In this document: in pieces, positions 8,346 to 21,728 of the stretch
How positions within the stretch are numbered: position 1 is the stretch's first letter
Layout: each line of letters starts with the position of its first letter
Source of the DNA: Deltaproteobacteria bacterium
GTDB lineage: Bacteria; Desulfobacterota; Desulfarculia; Adiutricales; Adiutricaceae
DNA: 64,000 bases
Assembly: GCA_031265205.1 (NCBI GenBank)
Contig: JAISCZ010000055.1
Span: 1-64,000, forward strand
Reading direction: 5' to 3'
Translations under genes and position numbers: made by a program
The notes under the pieces: model-generated
Databases searched by the model: none
What the model saw: only the letters and a program-made list of their open reading frames with translations
What the model was told of the DNA's origin: nothing

Positions 8346-9028
8346 CGCCCCCCCCGGCGAAAACATTTCCCCGTCTGCCTTCAACAATGGTCGGAAGCCC
8401 GGTCCGCCCGCCGGCGGGCGCGCGTCGCGCCGGGGGCCCGCCGACCCTTTGCTCAACCCGCGGCCGCCTGAGGCGAAGTCTCCCGCGGCTCCGCCCGGAG
8501 GGGGCGCCGCGGGAATCGGCTTTCGTGTTTTTCTCCGTCTTCCCGCGCATGGCGGGGGGCATGGGGACGGACGGCAGGCTTCCGCCCGGAAGGCGCGCGG
8601 GGGCGCGTCCGGCGGGGAGGTCCCTCAGCCCCGCGACGGCCCCCGGGACCCGGGCCGCCGGTCTCCCCCGGGGGGCGGGGGGCCGCGCTCATGCGGCCGG
8701 CGGCGAGGGGGAGAATAAAGTTGTCGCGGCCGGGGCGGGCGCGGTCGGCCGGCAGGTTGAAGGACGCCGTCGGCGCGGCCGGCAATTAATTTTGAAGTTA
8801 ATTACTCGAGGAGACAAGACAAACCTCCCCGCCGGTCTTCAGAGCGACTGGATTTCAGCTCGTTTTTACTGTCGCCGGAAAATCAAACCAGGCCGAGCGG
8901 ACCCGGCTTCGCGCCGGGCGGGCTGACGGGATTAATTTAAGCGTGATTTGAGATTGTCGCAAGGCTGTTTTATGGTTGTTTTCGCCAAAAAATAGGCGGG
9001 CAAACTGTTAAAAACACGGTTCCGGCGC
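8346..9028. other. Gene-poor GC-rich spacer
   Basis: About 680 bases with no supported gene. From 8380 to 8770 it is almost pure G/C in short runs, and open frames there are Arg/Gly/Pro-rich on both strands, the usual sign of non-coding GC-rich DNA. Positions 8785-8830 and 8930-9010 are more AT-rich. Confidence 0.4.
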
Positions 9029-9346
9029 TCATCCGCCGACTTGCAGGACGATCTCGGTGACCACCTCGTCGCCGTACTCGATGTTGAGCCGCCTCAGCCA
9101 TTTGCCGACGTCGTAGCGGTAGCGCTCGTAATAGGCCGGACCCTTGACCGAGACGGTCAGGCGCCCCAGCTCGAAGGACAGGATGGTCGTGTTGGGGGCG
9201 ACCTTGGGGCCCACGGTTCTTTGCCAGATCTCCGTCATCCTGGCCCGGTTGGAGAGAAGATGCAGAAACCCCCTCCTCATGGAGCAGTCCATGATCTCGT
9301 CCAACTTGGTCGGCTGGCGGAAGATGCGCCGCCCTTCTTTCTGCAT
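9029..9346 (-). CDS. DUF721/DciA family protein
   Basis: A 105-residue protein matching the DUF721/DciA family: 'MTEIWQRTVGPKVAPNT' followed by 'LTVSVKGPAYYERYRYDVGKWLRRLN' and a C-terminal 'EIVLQVGG' (written in short pieces of the same strand-helix-strand unit). DciA proteins act as loaders or operators of the replicative helicase DnaB in bacteria that lack DnaC; many DUF721 members are less well defined. The start is the ATG at 9346, which has GGGAG about eight bases upstream; the frame also opens at a TTG at 9370. The upstream hypothetical gene ends 61 bases before it on the same strand, suggesting co-transcription. Confidence 0.75.
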   Translation of the reverse strand: MQKEGRRIFRQPTKLDEIMDCSMRRGFLHLLSNRARMTEIWQRTVGPKVAPNTTILSFELGRLTVSVKGPAYYERYRYDVGKWLRRLNIEYGDEVVTEIVLQVGG

Positions 9347-9407
9347 GCCCCGTCTCCCGGGTGTTGTCAAAGCCGTTAAAAAAGCCCCTCTGGCCGGCCC
9401 CTGGCGT

Positions 9408-9869
9408 CTAGGATTTCAAGACGGAGTCGAACGAGGCGACGGCCTTTTTCACTTCCAAAGCCAGCTCTGTTTGCTCGCTCCCCAGCGCCGCCAGGATGCT
9501 TTCAACATCCCTGAGGGCGCGGCCGGCGTCCGTCGCGGGCGCCGGCTCGTCTTGAGAACCGGCGGCCAGCCCCTGGGACTTGCCGAGAAGGTCGGAGTTC
9601 TCGCGGACGAACCGAAGCGTCTCGGCGTTCGGCGCGAAATTTCCCCTTTTGGCCGCCTCGACGGCCTGGCGAAGATTGGCCGCCAGTCTGGCGCCGTCGG
9701 CCGCTTTCACCGCGTTCGCGTTTAATTTGGCCGCGGCCTCCTCGGCTTGTTTTCTATGGGGCATGGCGAGGGCCAGCCTGGCTTGGTCGGCGTCCTTCGC
9801 GTTCAACTCCGGCAGTTTGAATGTCGCGCCGGCGGCGTTCAGGCCGCCGCCGACAGGCGAGCTGCTCAT
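9408..9869 (-). CDS. Hypothetical alpha-helical protein
   Basis: A 153-residue protein with no family I recognise. It is Ala/Lys/Glu-rich and predicted by eye to be mostly helical: 'AEEAAAKLNANAVKAADGARLAANL' style heptads in the middle, and 'LELALEVKKAVASFDSV'-like helix at the end. There is no signal peptide or cysteine. The ATG at 9869 has a good ribosome-binding site (AAGGAA, about seven bases upstream), which supports it being a gene. It precedes the DUF721 gene on the same strand. Confidence 0.6.
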   Translation of the reverse strand: MSSSPVGGGLNAAGATFKLPELNAKDADQARLALAMPHRKQAEEAAAKLNANAVKAADGARLAANLRQAVEAAKRGNFAPNAETLRFVRENSDLLGKSQGLAAGSQDEPAPATDAGRALRDVESILAALGSEQTELALEVKKAVASFDSVLKS

Positions 9870-10163
9870 GGCTGATTCCTTGTGAGGTCCGGGCGGTCGT
9901 CGAGGGCGTCCGCGCGGGCCGGCAAACGTTGTTTATGAAGGTGGCGTGATTCTTCCAACCTGGAAGAAGATTATCCTTTTTGCGCCTATAAGTCAACAAT
10001 CCCGCCCGGCGCCCCGTCCGCGTCCGCGTCCGGCCGTCCCGTTCCATCAGTCTTCGTCAGCCGATGTCCGCCCGTCCTTCCGACAGCCTCCGGCTGTCCC
10101 TGCCCGCCCGTCGTTACAACGACGAGTCCGGCGCGGGAAGCGCGCCTGTCGCCGGGGCTTTTT

Positions 10164-12443
10164 TTAGTCGGCCAGCCCCTGGAGCTTGGCCAGGTGGTAG
10201 TAGAAGCCCTTTTTGGCGACCAGGGAGGCGTGGTCCCCGTTCTCGATGAGGCGCCCGCGGTGGAGGACCATGATCCTGTCGGCCCTTCTGATGGTGGAGA
10301 GCCGGTGGGCGATGATGACGGAGGTCCGGCCCTTAAAGAGCGTCTTCATGGCCTCCTCGATCAGCATCTCCGCCTCGGAGTCCACGAAGGCCGTGGCCTC
10401 GTCGAGGATGACGATCTCCGGCGCCTCTATCAGCGCCCGGGCGCAGGCGATGAGCTGCTTCTGGCCGGCGGAGATGCCCCGCCCGCCCGGCCCCAGGCGC
10501 TCCCGGTAGCCCTCGGGCAGGTTTCTGATGAAGCCGTCGGCACCCACGGCCTCCGCCGCCCGCCTGACCGTCTCCTCGCTCAAGTCCGTCCGGCCCAGTC
10601 TGAGGTTGTCGAGGACGGAGGCGGAGTAGAGGTAGACGTCCTGGGTGACCAGGCCCACCCGCCTGCGGTGGCTCCTTAAATCGAGCTCCCGGAGGTCGGC
10701 GTCGTCGAACAGAATGACGCCGGAGACCGGGTCGTAGAACCTGAGCATCAGGTTGATGAGGCTGGACTTCCCGGAGCCGGTGCTGCCCACCAGGGCCACG
10801 GACTGCCCTTTCTCCACGTCGAAGCTGACGTCGTCCAAAACCAAAGGCCCGCTCTCGGAGTATCTGAAAGAGACGTTTTTGAACTCCACCCGGCCCCCGC
10901 CCCTGACCGGCGCCCTGGTTCCCGTCAAAGTCCTGTCGTCGATCTCCATGAGACCCACCAGGCGCTCCAAAGAGGCGAAGGCCGACTGGAAGGTGTTGAC
11001 CTTCTCGGCCAGGTCCTTAATGGGGTTGAAGAAACGGTTGGCGTAGCCCACGAAGGCGGCCAAAACGCCCAGGCTCACGGTGTTGTCCAGAACGCCCAGG
11101 CCGCCCACCCAGAGGATGAGGCCCAGGACCAGCGACGAGCACAGGTCGACCAGGGGCAGGAAGATGGCCACCGAGTGCACCTGGCGGTAGCCGGTCAGGT
11201 AGTTCTCGCGGTTGAGCTCGGCGAACTCCTCGGCCGTCTTCTTCTCGCGCCTGAAGGCCTGGATGACGCCCATGCCGGCCACGGCCTCGTTGAAGGCCTG
11301 GTTGATGGCGGCGACCTTGGCCCGCAGGTCCCGCTGGATCAGACGGGCTATGCGGCTGAAATGATAGGAGAGAACCGCCGCCAGCGGGGTCAGGATCAGC
11401 GCGGCCGCGGCCAGCCTGGGCGAGAGGGCGAACATGATGATCATGACGCCCGCCAGGCTTAAAATGTCGCTGAAAAACGAGGCCGCCGTGGACTTGACCA
11501 GGTTGTTGATGTTGTTGATGTCCGAGGTCAGCCTGCTGGTCAGCCGGGCCGTCTGCTGGCGGTCGAAGAAGGACTGGGAGAGCCCGTAGAGGTGCGCCAG
11601 GAGCGTCTCCCTTAAATAATGCCCCAGCTTCTGCGCCCCCGCCTCCATGAAATAGCGCTGGCCCACGTCGAAGGCGTAGCCCACGACCATGAGCAGGCTG
11701 AACATGATGGCCAGCCTCCTCAGGCCCGAGATGTCCGCCCCCCGCAGCACCAGGGCGGCGGGCTCCCCCAGGCCGGCCAGCGACTGCTCGGTGAGGGCCA
11801 GCTGCCCCTCCATGATCCTGGCCCCGGGCGCCTGCCTGGCGATGGACTCGGCCTCCTCCCGGCCGAGGCCCCCCTCGCCGCCCACGGCCCGGAAGTAGTA
11901 TTTTTCCGGGTCGAGGACCTTTTCGTCGGTCAGCGTCTTCTCCTGCCTGCGGTCGATCAAAGCCGCCTCGGAGGCCGGCAAAAGCCACTCCCCGGGCCCG
12001 ACGGCCTCGAACATCTCCGGCTTGAGGCGCCCCAGCTGGTCCGCCGTCAGACCCTCGGGCGACTCCATGTGGAAGAGGCGCCCCAGGGGCAGGATGTAGC
12101 GGTCGAGGGATATCTTGGTCAGATAGGGGAGGGCCAGGCTGACCAGGGCCGCCGCGATGATCATCAGCGTCCCCCAGCCCAAAAAGACCCTGAAGGGCTT
12201 GGTGACGGGCCACAGCCGCAGCAGAAGCTTGATGTCGCTCATGCTCATCGGCCGGGAGCGCTCCTCCTCGGTCAGCCCCTCGAAGTCCGTCTGGGGCTCC
12301 GCGCCCTTTTCCGCGCCCGCCTCCGCGCCTTGGGCCTGGAGGCCGGGGCGGGTGGCTCCCGGCGAGGGGGCCGTCCGCCCGGCGTTCTTGCCGATGTCGA
12401 CGGCGCCCCCGAGGTCGCCCTTATGTGAACGGTCGTCAGCCAT
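10164..12443 (-). CDS. ABC exporter half (heterodimer partner with extracytoplasmic insert)
   Basis: A 759-residue type IV ABC exporter: a cytoplasmic, disordered N-terminus (~1-75), a six-helix membrane domain (~90-450) and an ATPase domain (~520-759). Walker A 'GSTGSGKSS' is at ~554, the signature is 'GISAGQKQL' instead of LSGGQ, and Walker B 'IVILDEATAFVD' keeps the catalytic Glu. Between the first two membrane helices is an insert of about 115 residues (~118-234), as in YheH-type subunits. Together with the other half upstream in the operon, whose catalytic Glu is replaced by Asp, this predicts a heterodimeric transporter with one degenerate nucleotide site. The start is the ATG at 12443; a TTG at 12485 is an alternative and no strong ribosome-binding site distinguishes them. 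Substrate unknown. Confidence 0.88.
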   Translation of the reverse strand: MADDRSHKGDLGGAVDIGKNAGRTAPSPGATRPGLQAQGAEAGAEKGAEPQTDFEGLTEEERSRPMSMSDIKLLLRLWPVTKPFRVFLGWGTLMIIAAALVSLALPYLTKISLDRYILPLGRLFHMESPEGLTADQLGRLKPEMFEAVGPGEWLLPASEAALIDRRQEKTLTDEKVLDPEKYYFRAVGGEGGLGREEAESIARQAPGARIMEGQLALTEQSLAGLGEPAALVLRGADISGLRRLAIMFSLLMVVGYAFDVGQRYFMEAGAQKLGHYLRETLLAHLYGLSQSFFDRQQTARLTSRLTSDINNINNLVKSTAASFFSDILSLAGVMIIMFALSPRLAAAALILTPLAAVLSYHFSRIARLIQRDLRAKVAAINQAFNEAVAGMGVIQAFRREKKTAEEFAELNRENYLTGYRQVHSVAIFLPLVDLCSSLVLGLILWVGGLGVLDNTVSLGVLAAFVGYANRFFNPIKDLAEKVNTFQSAFASLERLVGLMEIDDRTLTGTRAPVRGGGRVEFKNVSFRYSESGPLVLDDVSFDVEKGQSVALVGSTGSGKSSLINLMLRFYDPVSGVILFDDADLRELDLRSHRRRVGLVTQDVYLYSASVLDNLRLGRTDLSEETVRRAAEAVGADGFIRNLPEGYRERLGPGGRGISAGQKQLIACARALIEAPEIVILDEATAFVDSEAEMLIEEAMKTLFKGRTSVIIAHRLSTIRRADRIMVLHRGRLIENGDHASLVAKKGFYYHLAKLQGLAD

Positions 12444-12564
12444 GGGTGTCGCGGAGCTGTTCCTTTGGTCCGGATGAAATTGCAAAAATTAGGCGCGTCC
12501 TAAAAAAGGTCTTTCAAGGCGCCGCGTCGACATGAGTAATCAATTGTTACACCAATAAACTTGT

Positions 12565-12732
12565 CTGTCTCCGTCTTTTCCTTGTCCTCGTCGTCATTGT
12601 CATCTGTCTCTTCCCCGTCCCCGTCGTCATCTGTCTTTTTCACGTCCCAGTCGTCATCTGTCTTTTTCACGCGCCCGTCGTCATTTGTCTTTTCCCCGTC
12701 CCCGTCGTGGTCCGTCTTTTCCCCGTCCCGGT
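12565..12732. repeat. 27-bp tandem repeat, six copies
   Basis: Six units of 27 bp at 12565-12591, 12598-12624, 12625-12651, 12652-12678, 12679-12705 and 12706-12732, with six extra bases between the first two. The core is CGTCATCTGTCTTTTTCACG plus a variable 7-base tail ending in GT. It occupies most of the gap between the two ABC half-transporter genes. Because the period is a multiple of three, both strands stay open over it, but the minus-strand frame (Asp/Lys/Glu-rich) has a stop just before it and no start codon, so it is treated as non-coding. Confidence 0.85.
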
Positions 12733-12820
12733 CGTCATCATCCTCATGCCGCCGCCTCCGTCGTCATCGCCGGCCGGCGTCCATGTCGCCGGAGGCCGGG
12801 GCGGGAAAAAAAACTCGTCT

Positions 12821-14598
12821 TTACCAGCCGCCTGGGGCGGTGCGGAAGCCGTCGACGCCCAGGCGGGCCAGCTCGGCTATCCTGGACAGGTAGCCGTCCC
12901 TGGCGACGACCTCGGCGAAGGTCCCGACCTCGGAGACGCGGCCGTTCTCGAGGACGGCGACCAGCGAGGCCTTGGAGAGCGAGGTCACCCGGTGGCTGAT
13001 GATGAGCGTCCCCCGCCCTTTGCGCAGGGGGGCCAGGGCGGCCAGGATCTCCTCCTCCACGGCGGCGTCCACGGCGGAGAGGGTGTCGTCCAAAATTAAA
13101 AACGGCGGGTCGAGCACCAGGGCCCTGGCCAGGGCCAGCCGCTGCCTCTGCCCGCCGGAGAGAGTCAGGCCCCGCTCCCCCACCAGGGTGTCCAGGCCCC
13201 TGGGAAAGACGGCCGGGTCCAGAGGCAGGGACGCCGCCTCGGCCGCGCGGACGATGCTCTCGTCGTCGGCGTCGGGCTTGCCGAAGGCCAGGTTCTGGCG
13301 CATGGTGCCGGTGAAGACGTGGCCCTCCTGGGGGACGTAGCCGAAGAGGCCCCTGAGCCGGCCGAGGGGCCAGTCGGTCGAGGGCCTGCCGTCGATTCTG
13401 ACGACGCCGGAGTCCGGCTCGTAGAGGGCGGGCAGGAGGGCGGCCAGGGTGCTTTTGCCGCTGCCGGTGGGGCCCGCCACGGCCACGATCTCGCCCGCCG
13501 GGAGCGTCAGGCTCAGGTCTTTCAAGACCGGGTCCCTGCGGGTCGGGTAGGTGAAGCCCACGCGCTCGAGCTTGATTTCAAAGGGCCCGCTCGGGTTGGG
13601 GAACCAGGCCTCCAGCGGGTGGCGGGGCGCCTCCTCGGCGGCCAGGACCCGGGCCAGGCGGTCCAGGGAGGCCATCCCGGACTGGATGAGCCCCAGGGTC
13701 ATGCCCATGGCCAGCATGGGCCAGGACAGAAGCGCCAGGTAGGTGATGAAGGCGACGAAGTCCCCGGGGCTGATGTCGCCGACGATGGTGGCCTTGCCGC
13801 CTATGTAGAGGGCCAGGGACAGGGCCAGGTTGGTCAGCATGGTCATCAAAGGAAAAAACCCGCCCATGGCCAAAGCCAGGCGGACGTTTTTATTCAGGTA
13901 GACCAGGCTGATTTTGGAGACCTCGGCCCGGGAGAGGGGCTCCAGGGCCATGGCCCGGATGATCCTCAGCCCCGAGAGCTGCTCCCTGACCACCTCGGTC
14001 AGCTGCCCGAAGACGTCCTGGGTGTCCAGCATGCGCTGGTAGATGGCCCGGCCGAAGCGGGCGGTCAGGATGCTGATCAGGGGCATGGGCAGGAAGGCCC
14101 AGAGGCTCAGGTAGGGGTCGATGGAGAGCATGAAGGCGACGGCCGAGAGGCCCAGGACCAGGGCGTCGACCAGGCTGACCAGCCCGAAGCCCACGGCGAT
14201 GCGCACCGACTCGATGTCGTTGGTGGCGAGGGCCATCATGTCGCCGCTGGAGTTGGCCTGGTGCCAGCCGAGCGAGAGGGCCAGAAACTTGTCCTCCAGC
14301 CGGCCCCGGAGCCCCATCTCCAGGCTCCTGGAGAACCCGTAGATGAGGTGCCGCCAGACGTAGCGCAGCAGGGCCACCAGCGCGGCCAGGCAGAGCATGA
14401 TGACCAGGGGCGGGACGACGGCGCCGATGTCCTGCCCGAAGTCGGCCAGCTGGTCGAAGACCCCGCCCACGATCCTGGGGATGATCATCTGCCCCACGTC
14501 GCAGACCGTCAGCGCGACGAAGCCCATGAGCAAAAGATGGGCGCTCTGGCGAAAGTAGGGGGCGACCAGCCGGACGTTGCTTTTTCCGGTTCCCTTAG

Positions 14599-14602
<4 letters not shown>
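12821..14602 (-). CDS. ABC exporter half with degenerate ATP site
   Basis: A 593-residue ABC exporter with a six-helix membrane domain (~15-300) and an ATPase domain (~340-590). Walker A is 'GPTGSGKST' (~377), the signature 'LTLSGGQRQRL' is canonical (~479), and Walker B reads 'LILDDTLSAVD', with Asp in place of the catalytic Glu. This matches the degenerate subunit of heterodimeric exporters such as YheI/YheH or TM287/288. The partner is encoded downstream, after a repeat-filled gap of about 380 bases. The GTG start at 14602 overlaps the stop of the upstream SGNH/esterase gene (GTGA), so the two are probably translationally coupled. The transported substrate cannot be read from sequence. Confidence 0.88.
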
Positions 14603-17082
<2,480 letters not shown>

Positions 17083-17396
17083 CTGCTCACCTTGCCAGTA
17101 AACTTGACGCCTCAAAAACTGAGCGGCCGGCGGCCGGACTCCCCGGGCCTGCCGGACTCCCCGGGACGGTCGCGCCGCCGGGCGGCGAAATCGAAAAATG
17201 GAGGCGCCAAAACGACAAGACGCCGGTGACCGTCCTCGGGGCGGTTTGAGCCGACGTCCGTCAATCCGTTCGGCCGGCCGTTCGCTCGTCCCGCCGGCGG
17301 CGTTCGTCCGTCGGCGCGGGCCGGGGCGGTTTTCGGGCGGGCTGGGGCGGGGGGGGAGGGAGGGGGCCCCGGGGCGGACTGAAAGCCGCCCCCGGA
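17083..17396. other. Spacer between frr and the esterase operon
   Basis: About 310 bases, GC-rich, without a gene. It should contain the promoter of the minus-strand esterase-ABC operon and the 3' end of the frr transcript, but no clear -35/-10 pair or terminator was recognised. Confidence 0.3.
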
Positions 17397-17954
17397 CTAG
17401 AACTCCATGATCTCCTTGTCCTTGGTCTTGGTCGCGGCGTCGATTTTTTCGATGTAGCCGGTCGTGATCTTCTGGATCTCGGCCTCGGCCTTCTTCGCCT
17501 CGTCCTCGGTCGCCTCCTTGTTCTTCTTCAGCTCCTTGATCTTCTCGTTGGCTTTCTGCCTGATGGAGCGGACGGCGACTTTGGCCTCCTCGCCGCTTTT
17601 CTTGACCTGCTTGCCGAGGTCCTTGCGGCGCTCGGTGGTCAGCGAGGGGATGGAGATTCTGATGATCTTCCCGTCGTTCTGGGGGGTCAGCCCCAGGTCG
17701 CTTTTCAGGATGGCCTTCTCGATCTCGCCGATGGCCGAGGCGTCCCAGGGCTGGATGACCAAAAGCCTCGGCTCCGGGGCGGTGATGTTGGCCATCTGGT
17801 TGACGGGCGTCTTGGCGTCGTAATAGTTGACCCGCAGGTCTTCCAAAATGGCCGGGGTGGCCCTGCCGGTGCGGATTTTTTTGAAGTCCCTGTCCAGGGC
17901 CTCAATGGTTTTCGCCATCCGGCTTTCCGTGTCTTTGTAAATGGGATCAAGCAT
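17397..17954 (-). CDS. frr: Ribosome recycling factor
   Basis: A 185-residue RRF that, with EF-G, splits post-termination ribosomes. The match is full length: 'MAKTIEALDRDFKKIRTGRA' region at the start, 'VNYYDAKTPVNQMANI', 'LVIQPWDASAIGEIEKAI', 'DGKIIRISIPSLTTERRKDL' and the helical 'SIRQKANEKIKELKK' (quoted in pieces). The start is the ATG at 17954 (MLDPIYKDTE), standard for the family; the frame runs further upstream without homology. It is the last gene of the conserved rpsB-tsf-pyrH-frr order, separated from pyrH by about 440 bases. Confidence 0.95.
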   Translation of the reverse strand: MLDPIYKDTESRMAKTIEALDRDFKKIRTGRATPAILEDLRVNYYDAKTPVNQMANITAPEPRLLVIQPWDASAIGEIEKAILKSDLGLTPQNDGKIIRISIPSLTTERRKDLGKQVKKSGEEAKVAVRSIRQKANEKIKELKKNKEATEDEAKKAEAEIQKITTGYIEKIDAATKTKDKEIMEF

Positions 17955-18397
17955 ATGTCTACCGCCGACGACCCTCGCTGGCGCGAGGAAAAATAGCGGC
18001 CCCCTGTTTTCGTTCGGGGGTCGGCTGGTGTTGTCTTCTCGGAATGGCGGGACAGAGGGCCCGCCGTCAGCAAGGCGAAAGGCCAAAGGCCAAAGGCTAA
18101 AGACGAAAGGCCAAAGGCCGGGAAAAAAGAAATTAAAAGGCGACAAATTAGAGGCCGAAGACCGGCCAGGCATGGACGAAAGCAAAAAAACTTTTTAAAC
18201 CTAACCGACCGCCGCCGTTTCCGCGCCTGAAAAGCCGCCCGTTGCCGCGGCCGCGGGACGGCGAAAAAAAAGCGAGAAAGTCCGCGGGACAAGGGCGCGG
18301 CAAAAATTTGCGTCCGCGGGTTTTCCGCCCGTCGCGTTTTCGGCCGTTCCTTGTCCGGCTTGCGGCCGCCCCTTGTCCTGAGGACCGGCCGCGCCGC
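17955..18397. other. pyrH-frr spacer with short A/G-rich repeats
   Basis: About 440 bases with no gene. Positions 18075-18119 hold about six near-copies of the 7-mer AAAGGCC or AAAGGCT. This gap is longer than usual between pyrH and frr, so frr may have its own promoter here. Confidence 0.4.
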
Positions 18398-19114
18398 TCA
18401 GTCGTCGGAGACCAGGGTGCCCACCGGCTCGCCCTGGATGGTCCTTTTGATGTTGCCTTTGACCTGCAGGTTGAAGACGATGGTGGGGATCTTGTTCTCC
18501 TTGGCCAGGGAGATGGCCGTGGTGTCCATGACCCGCAGCTCGCGGGTGATGACCTCCATGTAGTTGATGTGCTCGTAGAGGACGGCGTCCTTGTTGGTGA
18601 CGGGGTCGCAGTCGTAGATGCCGTCCACCTTGGTGGCCTTCAAAATGATGTCCGCGCCGATCTCGGAGGCCCGCAGGACGGCGGCCGTGTCGGTGGTCAG
18701 GTAGGGGTTGCCGGTGCCGGCGGCGAAGATGACCACGCGGCCCTTCTCCAGGTGGCGGATGGCCCGGCGCCGGATGAAGGGCTCGCAGATCTCGACCATG
18801 CGGATGGCGCTCTGGACCCTGGTCTCCAGCCCCTGGCGCTCCAGGGCGTCCTGCATGGCCAGGGAGTTGATGACGGTGGCCAGCATGCCCATGTGGTCGC
18901 CGGTGACCCGGTTGAGGCCGCGGTCGGCCAGGGCCTGGCCCCTGAAGATGTTGCCGCCGCCGATGACCAGGCCGAGCCTGACGCCGTCCCTGGAGACCTC
19001 GGCGATCTGGGAGGCGACGTCCTCGACCGTGTCGGGGTCCAGGCCGAAGCCCGCCTTTCCCTGCAGGGCCTCGCCGGAGATTTTTAAGAGGACTGTCTGG
19101 TAGCGGTGGGTCAT
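18398..19114 (-). CDS. pyrH: Uridylate (UMP) kinase
   Basis: A 238-residue bacterial UMP kinase of the amino-acid-kinase fold, converting UMP to UDP in pyrimidine nucleotide synthesis. Typical segments are '[11 protein letters not shown]', '[13 protein letters not shown]', '[19 protein letters not shown]', '[20 protein letters not shown]' and '[14 protein letters not shown]' (written as separate pieces). The ATG at 19114 has GGAGA six bases upstream. It lies between tsf and frr in the standard order and is probably co-transcribed with tsf, which ends 115 bases upstream. Confidence 0.96.
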   Translation of the reverse strand: MTHRYQTVLLKISGEALQGKAGFGLDPDTVEDVASQIAEVSRDGVRLGLVIGGGNIFRGQALADRGLNRVTGDHMGMLATVINSLAMQDALERQGLETRVQSAIRMVEICEPFIRRRAIRHLEKGRVVIFAAGTGNPYLTTDTAAVLRASEIGADIILKATKVDGIYDCDPVTNKDAVLYEHINYMEVITRELRVMDTTAISLAKENKIPTIVFNLQVKGNIKRTIQGEPVGTLVSDD

Positions 19115-19229
19115 CGGGTCTCCATGAAACCGTGTTTTGCTAAAAAAGGCTTGCGGGAATCGGCCCGTCCCACGCTAAAAGGCGGGACCAAAACGACTCG
19201 TTTCAGTCCCGCCAGGAAGCGGCTCGAGG

Positions 19230-20177
19230 CTACTCGGCCTCGGTCTTCTCGCCCTCGACCTCCTCGCCGAGCTGGAAGCGCGCGAAGGCCAGCAGCTCCA
19301 CGGGGCCAACCTTTTTACAGGCGTCGGCGATGACGCCGGAGACGGTCATCTTCTGGTCCTTGATGAAGATCTGCTCGTGCAGGACCAGCTCGGTGTAGAC
19401 CTTCCTCATCTTGCCCTCGACGATCTTGGCCAGCATCTCGGGGCTGGGGGGCGGGACGGGCTTGCCGGTCTTCCTGGCCTTCTCGGCCTTCTCGTCGAGC
19501 TCCTCCTGGGCCTTGCCCTGCTGGACCGCCTTCTCCTTCTCGACGAAGTCGGGGGAGACGTGCTCGACGCGCAGGGCCATGGGGTTGGAGGCGGCGACGT
19601 GCATGGCCAGGTCGTGGGCCAGCTCCTCGACCTCGGGGCCGATCTTCCCGGCTTTGAGCTCCACCAGGACGCCTATCTTGCCGCCGGAGTGGACGTAGCC
19701 GCGGACCAGGCCGTCGGGGCCGGCCGCCCGGAGGACCTTGAAGCGGCGCAGGCGCATGTTCTCGCCGGTGGTGCCCCTGGCCCGGTTGACGACCTCGAAG
19801 AAGGTCTCGCCGCACTTGGGGCACCTGCACTGGAGAAGCGCGTCGACGTCGGCCGGGGTGTTCGGCTCGGTCGCCAGAAACCCGGCCAGGCTCTCGGTGA
19901 TCTCCCTGAAGGACTCCATCTTGGAGACGAAGTCGGTCTCGCTGTTGAGCTCGACCACGGCCCCGGTGCGGCCGTCGGCGCTGATGGCGGTCAGGACCAG
20001 GCCCTCCTTGGTGGCCCGGTCGGCCCTCTTGCGGGCGGTCATCAGGCCCTTCTGCCTCAGCCAGTCGATGGCCTTCTCCAAATCGCCCCCGCACTCCTTG
20101 AGGGCGTTCTTGCAGTCCATCATGCCCGCGCTTGTCTTGTCTCTGAGAGTCTTGACCAGTTGTGATGTGATTTCCAT
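19230..20177 (-). CDS. tsf: Elongation factor Ts with cysteine-rich insert
   Basis: A 315-residue EF-Ts, the nucleotide exchange factor for EF-Tu. The N-terminal UBA-like domain and both signatures are clear ('LRDKTSAGMMDCKNALKE' and 'ELNSETDFVSK'). The core then contains an unusual segment, LLQCRCPKCGETFFEVVNRA (~118-137), where other EF-Ts have a plain helical linker; CxCxxC looks like half a metal-binding ribbon. A second charged insert (~225-260) precedes the C-terminal domain ('MRKVYTELVLHEQIFIKD'). The start is the ATG at 20177 with GGGAG/GAGA upstream; the frame extends ten codons further. It follows rpsB after about 240 bases. Confidence 0.94.
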   Translation of the reverse strand: MEITSQLVKTLRDKTSAGMMDCKNALKECGGDLEKAIDWLRQKGLMTARKRADRATKEGLVLTAISADGRTGAVVELNSETDFVSKMESFREITESLAGFLATEPNTPADVDALLQCRCPKCGETFFEVVNRARGTTGENMRLRRFKVLRAAGPDGLVRGYVHSGGKIGVLVELKAGKIGPEVEELAHDLAMHVAASNPMALRVEHVSPDFVEKEKAVQQGKAQEELDEKAEKARKTGKPVPPPSPEMLAKIVEGKMRKVYTELVLHEQIFIKDQKMTVSGVIADACKKVGPVELLAFARFQLGEEVEGEKTEAE

Positions 20178-20415
20178 TTTCTCAATCTCCCGGCCGGGGC
20201 GCGACAAAGGCCGGCCTGGTCCGGCAGCCGGACATGTTTCTCATGCCCTCATGCCCGTCCGGTCCGGCCCGCGAGCCCCGACAACCAATAAGTCCGCCGG
20301 GGGGGGACGCTGGTCTCCCCCCGGCTTATGTGTGACGACGCCTTCGGCGAGTCCCCGCCCGGGGCCCCGCGAAGACGCCCCGAAAAAGGTCTCGTCGCGC
20401 GGCCGCCGCTGCTTG

Positions 20416-21336
<921 letters not shown>

Positions 21337-21728
21337 GGATTGACACCTCAAGGTTAATAACGGCGCCCCGGAAACCCGCGGAAAGCGGGCACCCTAAGTT
21401 AAGGGGCGCTTGAAGATGATAAATTTCCCCGCGGCGGGGCGTTTGAGTCCTTTGGGGATAAAAAAAGATCCCCCTCGCCCCGGTTGGGCCGCGAGGAGGC
21501 CTCGTCCCCCACGGGGGGGCAAACTTAAAGACCTTATCACGAAGCCATGGAAATTTCAAGAAGTTAAGGGGCCTCGGGGCCTTTCCTCCGCCCCTCGCGG
21601 CGATTCGCGCGGGCTTGGGGGAGGGCGTCGCGGCTTCCTTAAAGTAGGCGCCATGGGACATTCCCGTGGGATTCCCCGGCGAGGCGAGGGAGGCCGCTCA
21701 TCCCTCGCGCGGGCGCGCGCCTCGTTTT
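21337..21728. other. rpsB leader and ruvB 3' region
   Basis: About 390 bases between ruvB and rpsB. It should carry the rpsB promoter and 5' leader (minus strand), where S2 autoregulation often acts, but I could not identify a specific structure. Open frames here show no protein-like composition. Confidence 0.35.

Noticed and set aside
8449-8785. Overlapping frames in the 8.4-8.8 kb GC-rich stretch
   Set aside because: Both strands give Arg/Gly/Pro-rich sequence with no motif or ribosome-binding site; typical of non-coding GC-rich DNA.
12565-12732. CRISPR-like array
   Set aside because: The 27-bp units are directly adjacent with no unique spacers and no cas genes nearby; it is a tandem repeat.
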